A stretch of DNA of 64,000 bases. Origin: Microcoleus sp036704825. GTDB taxonomy: Bacteria; Cyanobacteriota; Cyanobacteriia; Cyanobacteriales; Microcoleaceae. A program made the translations under genes and the position numbers. The notes beneath the pieces were generated by a model. The model searched no databases and had not been told where the DNA came from. It saw nothing but the letters and a program-made list of their open reading frames with translations. The stretch's first letter is position 1, and each line of letters starts with the position of its first letter. Below, piece after piece: positions 15,983 through 24,393 of this stretch. The stretch is taken from the NCBI GenBank assembly GCA_036704825.1, contig JAUBSN010000016.1:1-64000 (forward strand), written 5' to 3'.

Positions 15983-18910
15983 ATGGGAGCAAGGAGCAGT
16001 AACCCCCTCGAAGCAGCCGGCCCGACTCGCAAGCCTATCGAAATAGGCGTGTTGCATTCGCTGACGGGCACGATGTCCATCAGCGAAATTTCTGTTAAAG
16101 ATGCGACGCTGTTGGCTGTTGAGGAAATTAATGCGGCGGGAGGGGTGCTCGGACGCCCCTTGGCAGCGGTTATAGAAGATGGAGCCAGCGATTTGCAAAC
16201 TTTTGCTCAAAAAGCTAAGCAATTGCTCCTAGAAGCGCAGGTGGCCGTGGTATTTGGCTGTTGGACTTCGGCGAGCCGCAAGGCTGTACAGCCGGTTTTC
16301 GAGCACGGCAGAGGGTTGCTGTTCTATCCGGTGCAGTATGAAGGGCTAGAACAGTGTCCGAATATTTTCTACACTGGTGCTGCCCCGAACCAACAGATTG
16401 TGCCTGGGGTGAATTACTTGCTGGCACAGGGGAAGCGGAAAATTTTCCTGTTGGGTTCGGACTATATCTTTCCCCGGACGGCAAATCGGATTGTGAAAGC
16501 TCAACTGGCGGCACTGGGGGGAGAGTTGGCGGGGGAAGTGTATCTGCCGCTGGGTTCTAGGGAAGTGGGCGAGGCGATCGCACATATTTTAGCAGTGAAA
16601 CCGGATGCTATTCTCAACACTCTCAACGGCGATAGCAATCTGGCTTTTTTCCACAAGCTGCAGGAAGCTGGCTTGAAACCGGAGGATGTGCCGGTGATGT
16701 CGGTCAGCATAGCAGAAGAGGAAGTGCGCGCGATCGGGCCGTCCAATATTGCCGGACATTTGGTGGTTTGGAACTATTTTCAAACGGTAGATACACCGGA
16801 AAATCGTAAATTTGTCCAGGCTTATAAAGCCCGATACGGGGAAAATCGAGTCACGGATGACCCGATCGAAGCGGCTTATTTGAGCGTTTACCTGTGGAAG
16901 CAAGCAGTAGAAAAAGCTGGTTCGACAGATGCGGTTAAAGTCAGGGCTGCAGCTAAAAATATCCAGTTTGCAGCCCCGTCGGGAAAGGTAAAAATAGATG
17001 CCCAAACGCAGCATATCTGGAAAACTGTGCGGATTGGCAAGGTGAGGGTGGACGGTCAAATTGAGGAGATTTGGAATTCCGGCGCACCGGTTCGACCCGA
17101 TCCTTTTCTCAAAAGCTATCCTTGGGCGGCGGCACTTGCTACGAGGGGGATTTCTCTGGGAACTCGGGCGTCTTTGAGCGGGCTGTTTGTCATCTTGGTA
17201 CTGATAACTTGGATGGCGGTGGGAGTCGGGTGGATGGGTTCTGTGGAGATTAAGAACTATTTGCTGACAATAAAGGCTGCCTCACATCCGGCGGCGGTGG
17301 TTTCCGAGGCAGCAATGGCGGTGCTGGTGCAGCAAACTCTGGCAGTGGTAAGCCGCACTCAGCACTGGCTGGTGGGGGCTTTGGTTTTGAGTGCGATCGC
17401 GGGGATAGTGGGTTTTGTGTCGGTGTCGGCAATTATTCGGAATCTCGGCTTGCTGCGGCAAACTGCTGAACTGATGGCCAGCGGTGATTTGACGGCTCGC
17501 TCGCCTGTTGTTTCTAATGACGCGATCGGCGTGCTATCTTCTACTCTCAATACAATGGCTCAGCAAATTAGCAGTTTGCTCAGCGGTTTGGAAGTGCGGC
17601 AGCGGCAGCTAGAGGAACGATCGACCGAATTGGAAGTCGCCAAGAATGCTGCCGAAGCTGCTAACCGGGCGAAAAGCTCATTTTTGGCAAATATGACTCA
17701 CGAGTTGCGGACGCCCTTGAATGCGATTATTGGGTACAGCGAGCTGCTGCAAGAAGAAGCTCTGGAACTCGGCGAAGAAGAGTTTGTGATGGATTTGGCA
17801 AGCATTAATATGGCAGGCAAGCAGTTGCTCACCATTATTAGTGACATCCTGGATATTTCTAAAATTGAAGCAGGAAAGGTGACTCTTTTTTTGGAGACTT
17901 TTGAGGTGTGGAATTTGATCGAGGAGGTTGTCACTACTGTTCAACCCCAGCTAGGGAAAAATGGCAATACTTTGATTGTCAATTGCGATCGCAATATTGG
18001 CACGATCTACTCCGATTTGTCAAAGCTGCGGCAAGCGCTGTTAAATTTGGCGAGCAATGCTGCTAAGTTTACCGATCGAGGCAAAATTACGATTAATGTT
18101 TGGAAAGAAGAAGGGGAGGTTTTGCCGAGGGACAATTCCGCAGAACTCTCGGCAGCTTTTTCTCGGTGTCAACAGCCTGCGATCGTGTTTCAAGTAACCG
18201 ATACCGGTATCGGCATGACTGAGGATCAGGTGTCGAGGCTGTTCGCAGCTTTCGCTCAAGCTGACGATTCGACTACCCGCAGGTATGGCGGCACCGGTTT
18301 GGGGCTGACAATTAGCCGGAAGTTTTGCCAGATGATGGGCGGGGACATTACGGTTGAGAGCGAGTTTGATTGCGGTTCTAGTTTTACGATCCGGTTGCCG
18401 ATTGAGGTTAAAAGCCAGAAAGAAGGTCAGGACGATCGAGAAATCGCAGAAATGGAGCCGAAGTCTTCCGAGGAGTTAGATACGAGTGTAGGGGCTACTG
18501 AAGCGAAGCAAAAAGCAGTGCGATCGCATCTGCTGGATCTGCCGGATGCTGCTACTGTGCTGGTGATTGACGACGATCCAGACGCGAGGGATTTGATGAC
18601 CCGCTGCTTGTCTAAACAGGGATTTCAGGTGCGATCGTCGGCTAGCGGTCAAGGAGGGCTTCTGTTGGCTAAGGATTTGCTGCCCGACGCGATTATTCTG
18701 GACGTGATGATGCCGAGTATGGACGGCTGGGCGGTGCTGTCGGCATTGAAAGCCGATCGAGATTTGGTTGATATTCCAGTGATTATGATAACTTTTGTGG
18801 ACGACCAAAATCAGGGGTTGGAATTGGGAGCGGCGGAGTATGTGAGGAAGCCTGTCGATTACAAGCGCTTTGCTGCTTTATTGAGCAAATATCAGGGTAT
18901 CGAGAAGTAG
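15983..18910 (+). CDS. Hybrid histidine kinase with UrtA-like amide-binding sensor domain
   Basis: 975 residues. Order: a branched-chain/urea-type ligand-binding domain (about 18-385, with GVLHSLTGTMSISE and EEINAAGGVLG as in UrtA), membrane helix 1 (about 395-420), a 45-residue loop, helix 2 (about 462-487), HAMP (about 488-540), HisKA with phospho-acceptor His573 in MTHELRTPLNAI, HATPase (about 675-800, N box NLASNAAKF, GTGLGL), and a receiver domain (about 845-965, DDDP, phospho-acceptor Asp in ILDVMMP, KPVD). It should sense urea, a short amide or a related ligand and control a response. A stop codon lies three codons upstream of the ATG and no signal peptide or N-terminal helix exists, so the sensor domain should stay in the cytoplasm, which is odd. 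No partner regulator is adjacent. Confidence 0.88.
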   Translation: MGARSSNPLEAAGPTRKPIEIGVLHSLTGTMSISEISVKDATLLAVEEINAAGGVLGRPLAAVIEDGASDLQTFAQKAKQLLLEAQVAVVFGCWTSASRKAVQPVFEHGRGLLFYPVQYEGLEQCPNIFYTGAAPNQQIVPGVNYLLAQGKRKIFLLGSDYIFPRTANRIVKAQLAALGGELAGEVYLPLGSREVGEAIAHILAVKPDAILNTLNGDSNLAFFHKLQEAGLKPEDVPVMSVSIAEEEVRAIGPSNIAGHLVVWNYFQTVDTPENRKFVQAYKARYGENRVTDDPIEAAYLSVYLWKQAVEKAGSTDAVKVRAAAKNIQFAAPSGKVKIDAQTQHIWKTVRIGKVRVDGQIEEIWNSGAPVRPDPFLKSYPWAAALATRGISLGTRASLSGLFVILVLITWMAVGVGWMGSVEIKNYLLTIKAASHPAAVVSEAAMAVLVQQTLAVVSRTQHWLVGALVLSAIAGIVGFVSVSAIIRNLGLLRQTAELMASGDLTARSPVVSNDAIGVLSSTLNTMAQQISSLLSGLEVRQRQLEERSTELEVAKNAAEAANRAKSSFLANMTHELRTPLNAIIGYSELLQEEALELGEEEFVMDLASINMAGKQLLTIISDILDISKIEAGKVTLFLETFEVWNLIEEVVTTVQPQLGKNGNTLIVNCDRNIGTIYSDLSKLRQALLNLASNAAKFTDRGKITINVWKEEGEVLPRDNSAELSAAFSRCQQPAIVFQVTDTGIGMTEDQVSRLFAAFAQADDSTTRRYGGTGLGLTISRKFCQMMGGDITVESEFDCGSSFTIRLPIEVKSQKEGQDDREIAEMEPKSSEELDTSVGATEAKQKAVRSHLLDLPDAATVLVIDDDPDARDLMTRCLSKQGFQVRSSASGQGGLLLAKDLLPDAIILDVMMPSMDGWAVLSALKADRDLVDIPVIMITFVDDQNQGLELGAAEYVRKPVDYKRFAALLSKYQGIEK

Positions 18911-18930
18911 TTAGTTGACTGTTTGCAGTG

Positions 18931-19011
18931 GTTATTAGTTATTAGTTATTAGTTATTGGTAGCAGATAACAACTAACAACTAACAACTAACAACTAACAA
19001 CTAACAACTGA
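18931..19011. repeat. Heptameric short tandem repeats
   Basis: Four to five copies of TTATTAG followed, after a short spacer, by about six copies of AACTAAC. The two arrays are nearly complementary and could fold into one long hairpin between the convergent kinase and NRPI-repeat genes. Such STRR arrays are common in filamentous cyanobacteria. Confidence 0.85.
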
Positions 19012-19015
19012 CTAA

Positions 19016-19498
19016 TTAATCTAAGAAGCCCATTAATGTGGAGCTATCGTCAATTTCGTTTGAGGCAATGGGGCGGTTTCCTCCCATTGTGGAGTAAACT
19101 TCATCAATGTGCAGAGTGCTGATGGCAACAGGGCGGGCACCGGACATACTGAACATTTCGCTGACTTGCATGGCGCTGGAGCCGATCGGGCGATTGCCGA
19201 GTGTAGCAACCACTTCAAAGTCGCTGGATTCGACCGGGCGATTGGCTACAATGCCGTAGGTTTCGCTGATGTGCAGGGTGCTGGCGCCGATCGGGCGGTT
19301 CCCCGAAATCGAGACGGTCTCGCTGATGGTAAAATCGTCTGGGCCGACGGGGCGGTTGTCATGCAGGACTTGCGGCCGATAAAGTTGAATTCCTGTTGCT
19401 TTGGCATCCGTAGGTTCTGTCGCTTGGCTTTTGGAACCGCCTTTGCCACGGCGGGCGATCGCTTTGCTTTTGCCTGTACCTGTGCTCCTCGTATCCAT
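19016..19498 (-). CDS. NRPI-repeat protein of unknown function
   Basis: 160 residues. The first 45 are basic and low-complexity (TGTGKSKAIARRGKGG). From about residue 48 to the end there are six units of 16-20 residues beginning NRPI/NRPV/ARPV and continuing with a beta-like xxSTLHISETYSISG pattern. This regular beta-repeat with a basic N-terminal tail suggests a structural or binding module. I do not recognise a characterised family. No signal peptide is seen. The ATG has a GAGGAAAAG site. It converges on the kinase gene and diverges from uvrB with a 180-bp spacer. Confidence 0.72.
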   Translation of the reverse strand: MDTRSTGTGKSKAIARRGKGGSKSQATEPTDAKATGIQLYRPQVLHDNRPVGPDDFTISETVSISGNRPIGASTLHISETYGIVANRPVESSDFEVVATLGNRPIGSSAMQVSEMFSMSGARPVAISTLHIDEVYSTMGGNRPIASNEIDDSSTLMGFLD

Positions 19499-19678
19499 AA
19501 TTCTTTTCCTCGCTTATTGCTGTTGATTGCTGGGTTCGGACAACTGCTTTTCTTGGCTTTCTGCTTTCTATTTCGGCCGATGATTAAAATAATATTACAA
19601 AGTCTAACTATTTTCTTAAAGAAATTGCAGAATCTCTGCATTTTTGTTAAGATTTATGGGTAATAGCTACATTTTCCT

Positions 19679-21691
19679 ATGGTAACTGCGGCAGCATCTT
19701 TTCAATTGCAAGCGCCCTTCCAGCCCACAGGCGACCAACCGCTAGCGATCGAGCAACTCGTCAAAGGCATCGAAGCGGGCGATCGATTTCAAACCTTACT
19801 CGGGGCCACAGGTACGGGCAAAACCTTCTCCATTGCCTCGGTGATTGAAAAAGTCGGCAAACCCACCTTAGTCTTAGCACACAACAAAACCCTGGCAGCT
19901 CAACTGTGCAACGAACTGCGAAATTTTTTCCCCAACAATGCAGTCGAATACTTTGTCAGTTATTACGACTACTACCAACCTGAAGCATACATCGCCGTCA
20001 CCGATACTTTCATTGAGAAAACAGCAGCAATTAACGACGAGATCGATATGCTGCGGCACTCTGCCACCCGATCGCTCTTTGAACGCCGCGACGTGATTGT
20101 AGTTGCTTCAATTAGCTGCATCTACGGTTTGGGAATGCCTGCAGAATACCTGAAAGCAGCTATTCCTTTGCAAGTAGGAATGGAAGTCAACCAGCGGCAA
20201 GTTTTGCGAGATTTAGTCAACGTCCAATACAGCCGCAACGATATAGATTTAGGCAGAGGCAAATTTCGCGTCAAAGGCGATGTTTTGGAAATCGGCCCGG
20301 CTTACGAAGATAGAATTATTCGCGTTGAATTCTTCGGTGACGAAATCGATGCCATTCGCTACGTTGACCCGGTAACAGGTAAAATCCTGCAAAGTTCAAC
20401 GGCTTTAAATATCTATCCAGCGCGCCACTTTGTCACGGCAGAAGATAAATTAGAGGCAGCTTGCCAAGGGATAGAACTCGAATTAGAAGACCGACTCGCA
20501 GAATTTGAAAAAGAGGGTAAACTATTAGAAGCTCAGCGGTTGGAACAGCGCACCCGCTACGATTTGGAAATGCTGCGCGAGGTAGGTTACTGCAACGGAG
20601 TCGAGAATTACTCGCGGCATTTAGCAGGGAGAAATGCGGGGGAACCGCCAGAATGTTTGATTGATTATTTCCCGAAAGATTGGATGTTGGTGATAGATGA
20701 ATCTCACGTCACAGTGCCGCAAATTCGGGGGATGTACAACGGCGACCAAGCGCGCAAAAAAGTATTGATAGAACACGGTTTTCGCTTGCCCAGCGCTGCC
20801 GATAACCGCCCTTTGAAAGCCGAGGAATTCTGGGCAAAAGAGAATCAGTGCATCTTTGTTTCTGCAACGCCTGGGGATTGGGAACTGGAAAAATCTGAAG
20901 GCAGAGTGGCAGAGCAAGTTATTCGCCCTACCGGAGTAGTAGATCCGACAATTTTCGTGCGCCCGACGCAAGGACAAATTGACGATTTGTTGGGGGAAGT
21001 TAAGGAGAGAGTAAGTCGGGACGAGCGAGTTTTGGTGACGACTTTAACCAAGCGGATGGCGGAAGATTTAACCGAATATTTGCAGGAAAGGGCGATTAAA
21101 GTTCGGTATTTGCACTCTGAAATTCAGTCGATTCAACGCATCGAAATTATCCAAGATTTGCAGGATGGTAAGTTTGATGTATTGATTGGGGTTAACTTGC
21201 TGCGGGAAGGTTTGGATTTGCCGGAAGTTTCGCTGGTGGTAATTTTGGATGCGGATAAAGAGGGGTTTTTGCGATCTGGACGTTCGTTGATTCAAACGAT
21301 TGGAAGGGCGGCGCGGCACGTTCAGGGACAGGCTATTTTGTACGCGGATAATTTGACTGACAGTATGGTTAAGGCGATCGACGAAACGGATCGGCGCCGG
21401 GGGATTCAGCTAGCGTACAATAAGATGCACGGGATTACGCCGCAGCCGATCGCGAAAAAGCGATCGAGTAATGCGATTTTGGCATTTTTGGATGTGTCGC
21501 GCAAGCTGAATTCTCAGCAGTTGGAGGAGGTTTACGAACAGGTAAACGAGTTATCTTTGGATGAGATTCCTCAGTTAATCGGGGGGTTGGAAGCGCAGAT
21601 GAAGGCGGCGGCTAAGAAGTTGGAGTTTGAGGAGGCGGGTAAGTTGCGCGATCGGATTAAGCATTTGCGGGATAAGCTATTGGGACATTAA
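19679..21691 (+). CDS. uvrB: UvrABC excinuclease subunit B
   Basis: Damage-verifying helicase-like subunit of nucleotide excision repair; loads with UvrA and recruits UvrC. The 670 residues show Walker A GATGTGKT (near 40), the beta-hairpin region with YYDYYQPEAY, the DESH box (near 341), helicase motifs in ILDADKEGFLRS and QTIGRAARH, and the C-terminal UVR motif (EFEEAGKLRDRIKHLRDKL). Length is normal. The ATG at 19679 is used. Only 19 bp separate its stop from the DUF433 gene, so co-transcription with the next three genes is likely. Confidence 0.98.
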   Translation: MVTAAASFQLQAPFQPTGDQPLAIEQLVKGIEAGDRFQTLLGATGTGKTFSIASVIEKVGKPTLVLAHNKTLAAQLCNELRNFFPNNAVEYFVSYYDYYQPEAYIAVTDTFIEKTAAINDEIDMLRHSATRSLFERRDVIVVASISCIYGLGMPAEYLKAAIPLQVGMEVNQRQVLRDLVNVQYSRNDIDLGRGKFRVKGDVLEIGPAYEDRIIRVEFFGDEIDAIRYVDPVTGKILQSSTALNIYPARHFVTAEDKLEAACQGIELELEDRLAEFEKEGKLLEAQRLEQRTRYDLEMLREVGYCNGVENYSRHLAGRNAGEPPECLIDYFPKDWMLVIDESHVTVPQIRGMYNGDQARKKVLIEHGFRLPSAADNRPLKAEEFWAKENQCIFVSATPGDWELEKSEGRVAEQVIRPTGVVDPTIFVRPTQGQIDDLLGEVKERVSRDERVLVTTLTKRMAEDLTEYLQERAIKVRYLHSEIQSIQRIEIIQDLQDGKFDVLIGVNLLREGLDLPEVSLVVILDADKEGFLRSGRSLIQTIGRAARHVQGQAILYADNLTDSMVKAIDETDRRRGIQLAYNKMHGITPQPIAKKRSSNAILAFLDVSRKLNSQQLEEVYEQVNELSLDEIPQLIGGLEAQMKAAAKKLEFEEAGKLRDRIKHLRDKLLGH

Positions 21692-21710
21692 GGAAGAGTG
21701 GGAGGATATG

Positions 21711-21911
21711 ATGTTCGATCGCATTACCTTCGATCCAAAAATTATGGGAGGAAGAGCTTGCATTCGAGGAATGCGAATTACTGTTTCTTTGGTAGTGAGT
21801 TTAGTAGCAAATGGGATGAGTGTAGAGGAAATTTTGGCAGCTTATCCTTATTTGGAAGCTGAGGATATTCAAGCTAGTCTCCAGTATCAACTCTCAACCT
21901 CAATGCTATGA
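21711..21911 (+). CDS. DUF433 protein (antitoxin-like)
   Basis: 66 residues matching DUF433: FDPKIMGGRACIRGMRITV followed by VSLVANGMSVEEILAAYPYLEAEDIQASLQY, a small winged-helix-like fold. DUF433 proteins usually act as antitoxins to PIN-like DUF5615 toxins, but here no DUF5615 gene follows. Tandem ATGs occur at 21708 and 21711; the second gives 5-nt spacing from GGAGG. The stop overlaps the next start by ATGA, so the genes are translationally coupled. Confidence 0.85.
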   Translation: MFDRITFDPKIMGGRACIRGMRITVSLVVSLVANGMSVEEILAAYPYLEAEDIQASLQYQLSTSML

Positions 21912-22252
21912 ATGCACCCACTCGTTTAGAGTTTCCCATTGCTAAGGCGCAATATCTCTTCAGCAGTGCCACGGAAGCAGGAGTAGGCGGAGATAAGCAG
22001 AAATTCTGGCGGGAGGTAATGGGGTTTGAGTCACCGGAGGCGATTCGAGAGGCAATTATAGCCCAAATCTCGCTAGAATTGTTACAGCCAGTCGGACAGA
22101 ATGACTATGGAGAACGCTACCAAGCTATTATTTTAGTTACAGGGCGATCGGGAGTATCTTGGCAAATCCGTACAGGTTGGATTGTTTTATTTGGTGAAGA
22201 TATTGCTAGATTTGTTACCGCATTTCCTCAACGCTTTGGGAGACAGCAATGA
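21908..22252 (+). CDS. DUF6883-like protein
   Basis: 114 residues. The pattern FPIAKAQYLFSSATEAGVGGDKQKFW, a central alpha-helix and a C-terminal TGRSGVSWQIRTGWIV strand pair resemble DUF6883, a family I recall from toxin-antitoxin-like operons beside DUF4926. Function unknown. It overlaps the DUF433 stop (ATGA) and its own stop overlaps the next gene in the same way, so this is the middle of a three-gene coupled unit. Confidence 0.7.
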   Translation: MNAPTRLEFPIAKAQYLFSSATEAGVGGDKQKFWREVMGFESPEAIREAIIAQISLELLQPVGQNDYGERYQAIILVTGRSGVSWQIRTGWIVLFGEDIARFVTAFPQRFGRQQ

Positions 22253-22647
22253 GCAAATTTCAGTTATTGGATGCAGTGACTTTAACCGAAGGAGTCGCCC
22301 TCGCTGATGGCGAGATTGCACCGCCACAAACAGCCGGGACAATTGTTGAGGTTTTCAAGAACGGTGAAGCTTATTTAGTAGAATTATTTGGGGGATGGGT
22401 GAAAGCAGAAGTTGGCGGGGATTTTGTGCCTGCAACTGAGGATGAACCGGGCGCATTTATGGAAACGATTGGGGTTGAAACAGTTTATCCGCATCAGTTG
22501 CAATTAGTAAAATCTGCTGACGAAATGATGGGGATTCGAGAGCATTTACTGTCGGTTTTAAATAATTTACCTGACGAGTTAGTGGCTGAAGTCTGCGATT
22601 TTGCGGAGTTTTTGCAGGAAAAACAGCAAAAAGTGCGATCGTATTAG
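22249..22647 (+). CDS. DUF4926 protein with C-terminal DUF2281-like helix
   Basis: 132 residues. The first 55 fit DUF4926: FQLLDAVTLTEGVALADGEIAPPQTAGTIVEVF and a YLVELFGGW strand, an SH3-like small beta barrel. The last 35 (LPDELVAEVCDFAEFLQEKQQ) resemble the DUF2281 helical motif found in antitoxin-like proteins. It ends the DUF433-DUF6883-DUF4926 unit. Its target is unknown. Confidence 0.72.
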   Translation: MSKFQLLDAVTLTEGVALADGEIAPPQTAGTIVEVFKNGEAYLVELFGGWVKAEVGGDFVPATEDEPGAFMETIGVETVYPHQLQLVKSADEMMGIREHLLSVLNNLPDELVAEVCDFAEFLQEKQQKVRSY

Positions 22648-22715
22648 GTAGCTGACTCACAAATTTTTTCTACCTTTTTATTGCCAATGTCGCTCTGGTT
22701 TGTTTCTTGAATCCG

Positions 22716-23324
22716 TCACGCAGCATAGGCTAGAACTTCTTTAAAGTCTGCTTCTTCAAGTTCTGGATAAGTTTGGCGTATTTTTGATGTCGAATAGTGA
22801 GACGCCATCATTGAGATGATAGTTTCAACAGTTATGGGTAAGTTGCGAATGCAAGGTTTTCCCGCCATGAATTGTGAATTGGAGGTAATTCTAGTAAATT
22901 GCTGGATATCTTCTTTGCTATTCGTTGCACTTTCATTGTCCAGAATTACCATTCCAAGTCCCGGTATATACCGCACGGGTTGACCAAGTTTCATCGGGTC
23001 TACATCTCCCCAATCATAGGGGGGAATTTCATTATCGATGAGGTAAAGTTGACGCCAAGACGATTTTGCCAATGCTTCCTCGGAAATGTCAGGAAAAAAT
23101 ATTAGCACTTCTGCGATTCCAACTGGAAAACCATTGAGTTTGCTCAAGCCATCTATAATGGCGGCTAGGACGGATAAGTCTAAATGGTTGAGGTTTTCTG
23201 CTTTTTCGATCAGTTGGTATACGGTTTCAGGATTGAGTGTTTCGCCCACAGCTTCGACCAAGTTTTCGGGGGTGAAACCTCGACAGTTCAAGTATTCGGC
23301 TAGTTGTAAGCGAATTGTACTCAT
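22716..23324 (-). CDS. DUF433 protein with N-terminal helix-turn-helix-like domain
   Basis: 202 residues. The N-terminal 75 look like an HTH or Cro-like helical domain (RLQLAEYLNCRGFTPENLVEAVG, then NPETVYQLIEKAE). A linker with PPYDWGDVDPMKLGQPVRYIPG follows. The C-terminal 70 are a DUF433 domain (SNSQFMAGKPCIRNLPITVETIISMMASHY and YPELEEADFKEVL). It converges on the DUF4926 gene with 68 bp between stops. The DNA-binding-like front and DUF433 back suggest an autoregulating antitoxin whose toxin is not adjacent. Confidence 0.75.
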   Translation of the reverse strand: MSTIRLQLAEYLNCRGFTPENLVEAVGETLNPETVYQLIEKAENLNHLDLSVLAAIIDGLSKLNGFPVGIAEVLIFFPDISEEALAKSSWRQLYLIDNEIPPYDWGDVDPMKLGQPVRYIPGLGMVILDNESATNSKEDIQQFTRITSNSQFMAGKPCIRNLPITVETIISMMASHYSTSKIRQTYPELEEADFKEVLAYAA

Positions 23325-23414
23325 GGGTTTAGTTGAGAAAGATTTTAGGGTGAAGTGCGATCGCCCTTTACTATTCTCCTATTTTTTGGATGGGAAGGGC
23401 GATCGGGCTTTCTA

Positions 23415-23690
23415 TCAGCTTCCTAGTCGGTATGCTGCATAGTCATGTTCGTGACAATCTGCGTTTGATAAACCATCGTTATCCCAGTGATTTGGCTGGC
23501 AATCACGTTCATACCTCAAATCAGCTATTTCCTGTCGCTGTTCTTCGATAGTTTCATCCTTTTCCTCAAGCAGACTGCGGATACACTCTGCCCAATCTGG
23601 GTTTAAATCTTCCAAAGCAGAGAGGGCGATCGCCACCAGCGGAAGATTGGCAAACAATTGTCCGTCTTGTGGGTTACAGTTGTGGAACAT
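23415..23690 (-). CDS. Small hypothetical protein
   Basis: 91 residues from ATG 23690 (a TTG three codons upstream is possible). Not recognised. It contains a hydrophobic LPLVAIALSALEDLNPDW start and a Glu-rich coiled-coil segment EEKDETIEEQRQEIADLRYE, and ends in a Cys/His/Asp-rich tail. Its upstream region carries a tRNA-like fragment. Coding status is supported only by composition and an open frame. Confidence 0.45.
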   Translation of the reverse strand: MFHNCNPQDGQLFANLPLVAIALSALEDLNPDWAECIRSLLEEKDETIEEQRQEIADLRYERDCQPNHWDNDGLSNADCHEHDYAAYRLGS

Positions 23691-23727
23691 ATATTTCAAA
23701 GTAGTTGGGTTTACTTGTGTTGGTTTG

Positions 23728-23768
23728 ACCTCTTAACCTCAGACCAACTGAGCTACCTAGCGAAAGCG
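23728..23768 (-). other. tRNA 5'-half-like fragment
   Basis: Read on the minus strand, the canonical D-arm string TAGCTCAGTTGGT is present after a 7-nt acceptor-like stretch. The following GAGG only partly closes the D stem. No anticodon arm, T arm or CCA end follows, so this is not a functional tRNA. It may be a tRNA pseudogene or a scar of integration at a tRNA gene. It lies in the leader of a small hypothetical gene. Confidence 0.4.
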
Positions 23769-24393
23769 AGGGCACTGTCTGAATTTGTACTTCAGGCGGG
23801 CCTTTTCCGTTTTTAGTGACTGGGTATTCTCATCAATAATTATAGATCAGTGTTTAGACTTGTAGCTAGCATGACTTGACATTTTTTTGATCGTGGGCTA
23901 TCCTGTTAACAGGAACAGCAAACTGGTTGCCCTGCTCTGGGCAAACAGCACTCCCTATGAGGGATTGAAATATGCTTGCTACAAGTCAAGTTTGCTATTC
24001 CAAACCCTCCTATTTAAACTCTCTGTTTTTTGGGAGGGTAAATCCCTCTCAGGGATTGAAATTTAATTGCATTTTTACCGTCAAAGTCTTGGTAACTATG
24101 ATTAGGGCTTTGCGAAGCGAGGGAAATAGATGACTGAGTTCAGGATGCTACAGGCTCGATCGCTCCTCTCTCCCATTTCCTCTGCGTCAAGAGCGATCGC
24201 CCAAAACATCCTCTTTCATTGTGGTACGGGCGTCCCGCCCGTACATCATCTGCGGTTAAAATATTCGTAAGATAAATTAATAGTTAGGTGCGATCGCCCT
24301 TAACACCCTTAGTTTAAGGATAAAAATTAGGGATAAATGTGAGGGGATAAATTAAGAGTTAGGTGCGATCGCCCAAAACACCACCCGAACCAA
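23769..24393. other. Gene-free spacer with hairpins and CRISPR-like repeats
   Basis: No coding frame. Holds the palindrome CCTGTTAACAGG near 23901, a stem TTGCCC/GGGCAA near 23930, two CRISPR-repeat-like units (23948-24062), a stem ACCCTCC/GGAGGGT (24004-24039), and a direct repeat TAGTTAGGTGCGATCGCCC near 24280 and TAAGAGTTAGGTGCGATCGC near 24352. Confidence 0.5.
23948..24062 (+). repeat. Two degenerate CRISPR-repeat-like units
   Basis: TCCCTATGAGGGATTGAAA (ending 23970) and TCCCTCTCAGGGATTGAAA (ending 24061) share the palindromic TCCCT/AGGGA core and the ATTGAAA 3' end typical of cyanobacterial CRISPR repeats. Their 91-bp offset is larger than the usual repeat-spacer period and their 5' parts do not match, so this is at most a decayed array. 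No cas gene is in the window. Confidence 0.4.

Noticed and set aside
23948..24062. Functional CRISPR array
   Set aside because: Only two partial repeats, wrong spacing, no cas genes. Kept only as a repeat-like feature.
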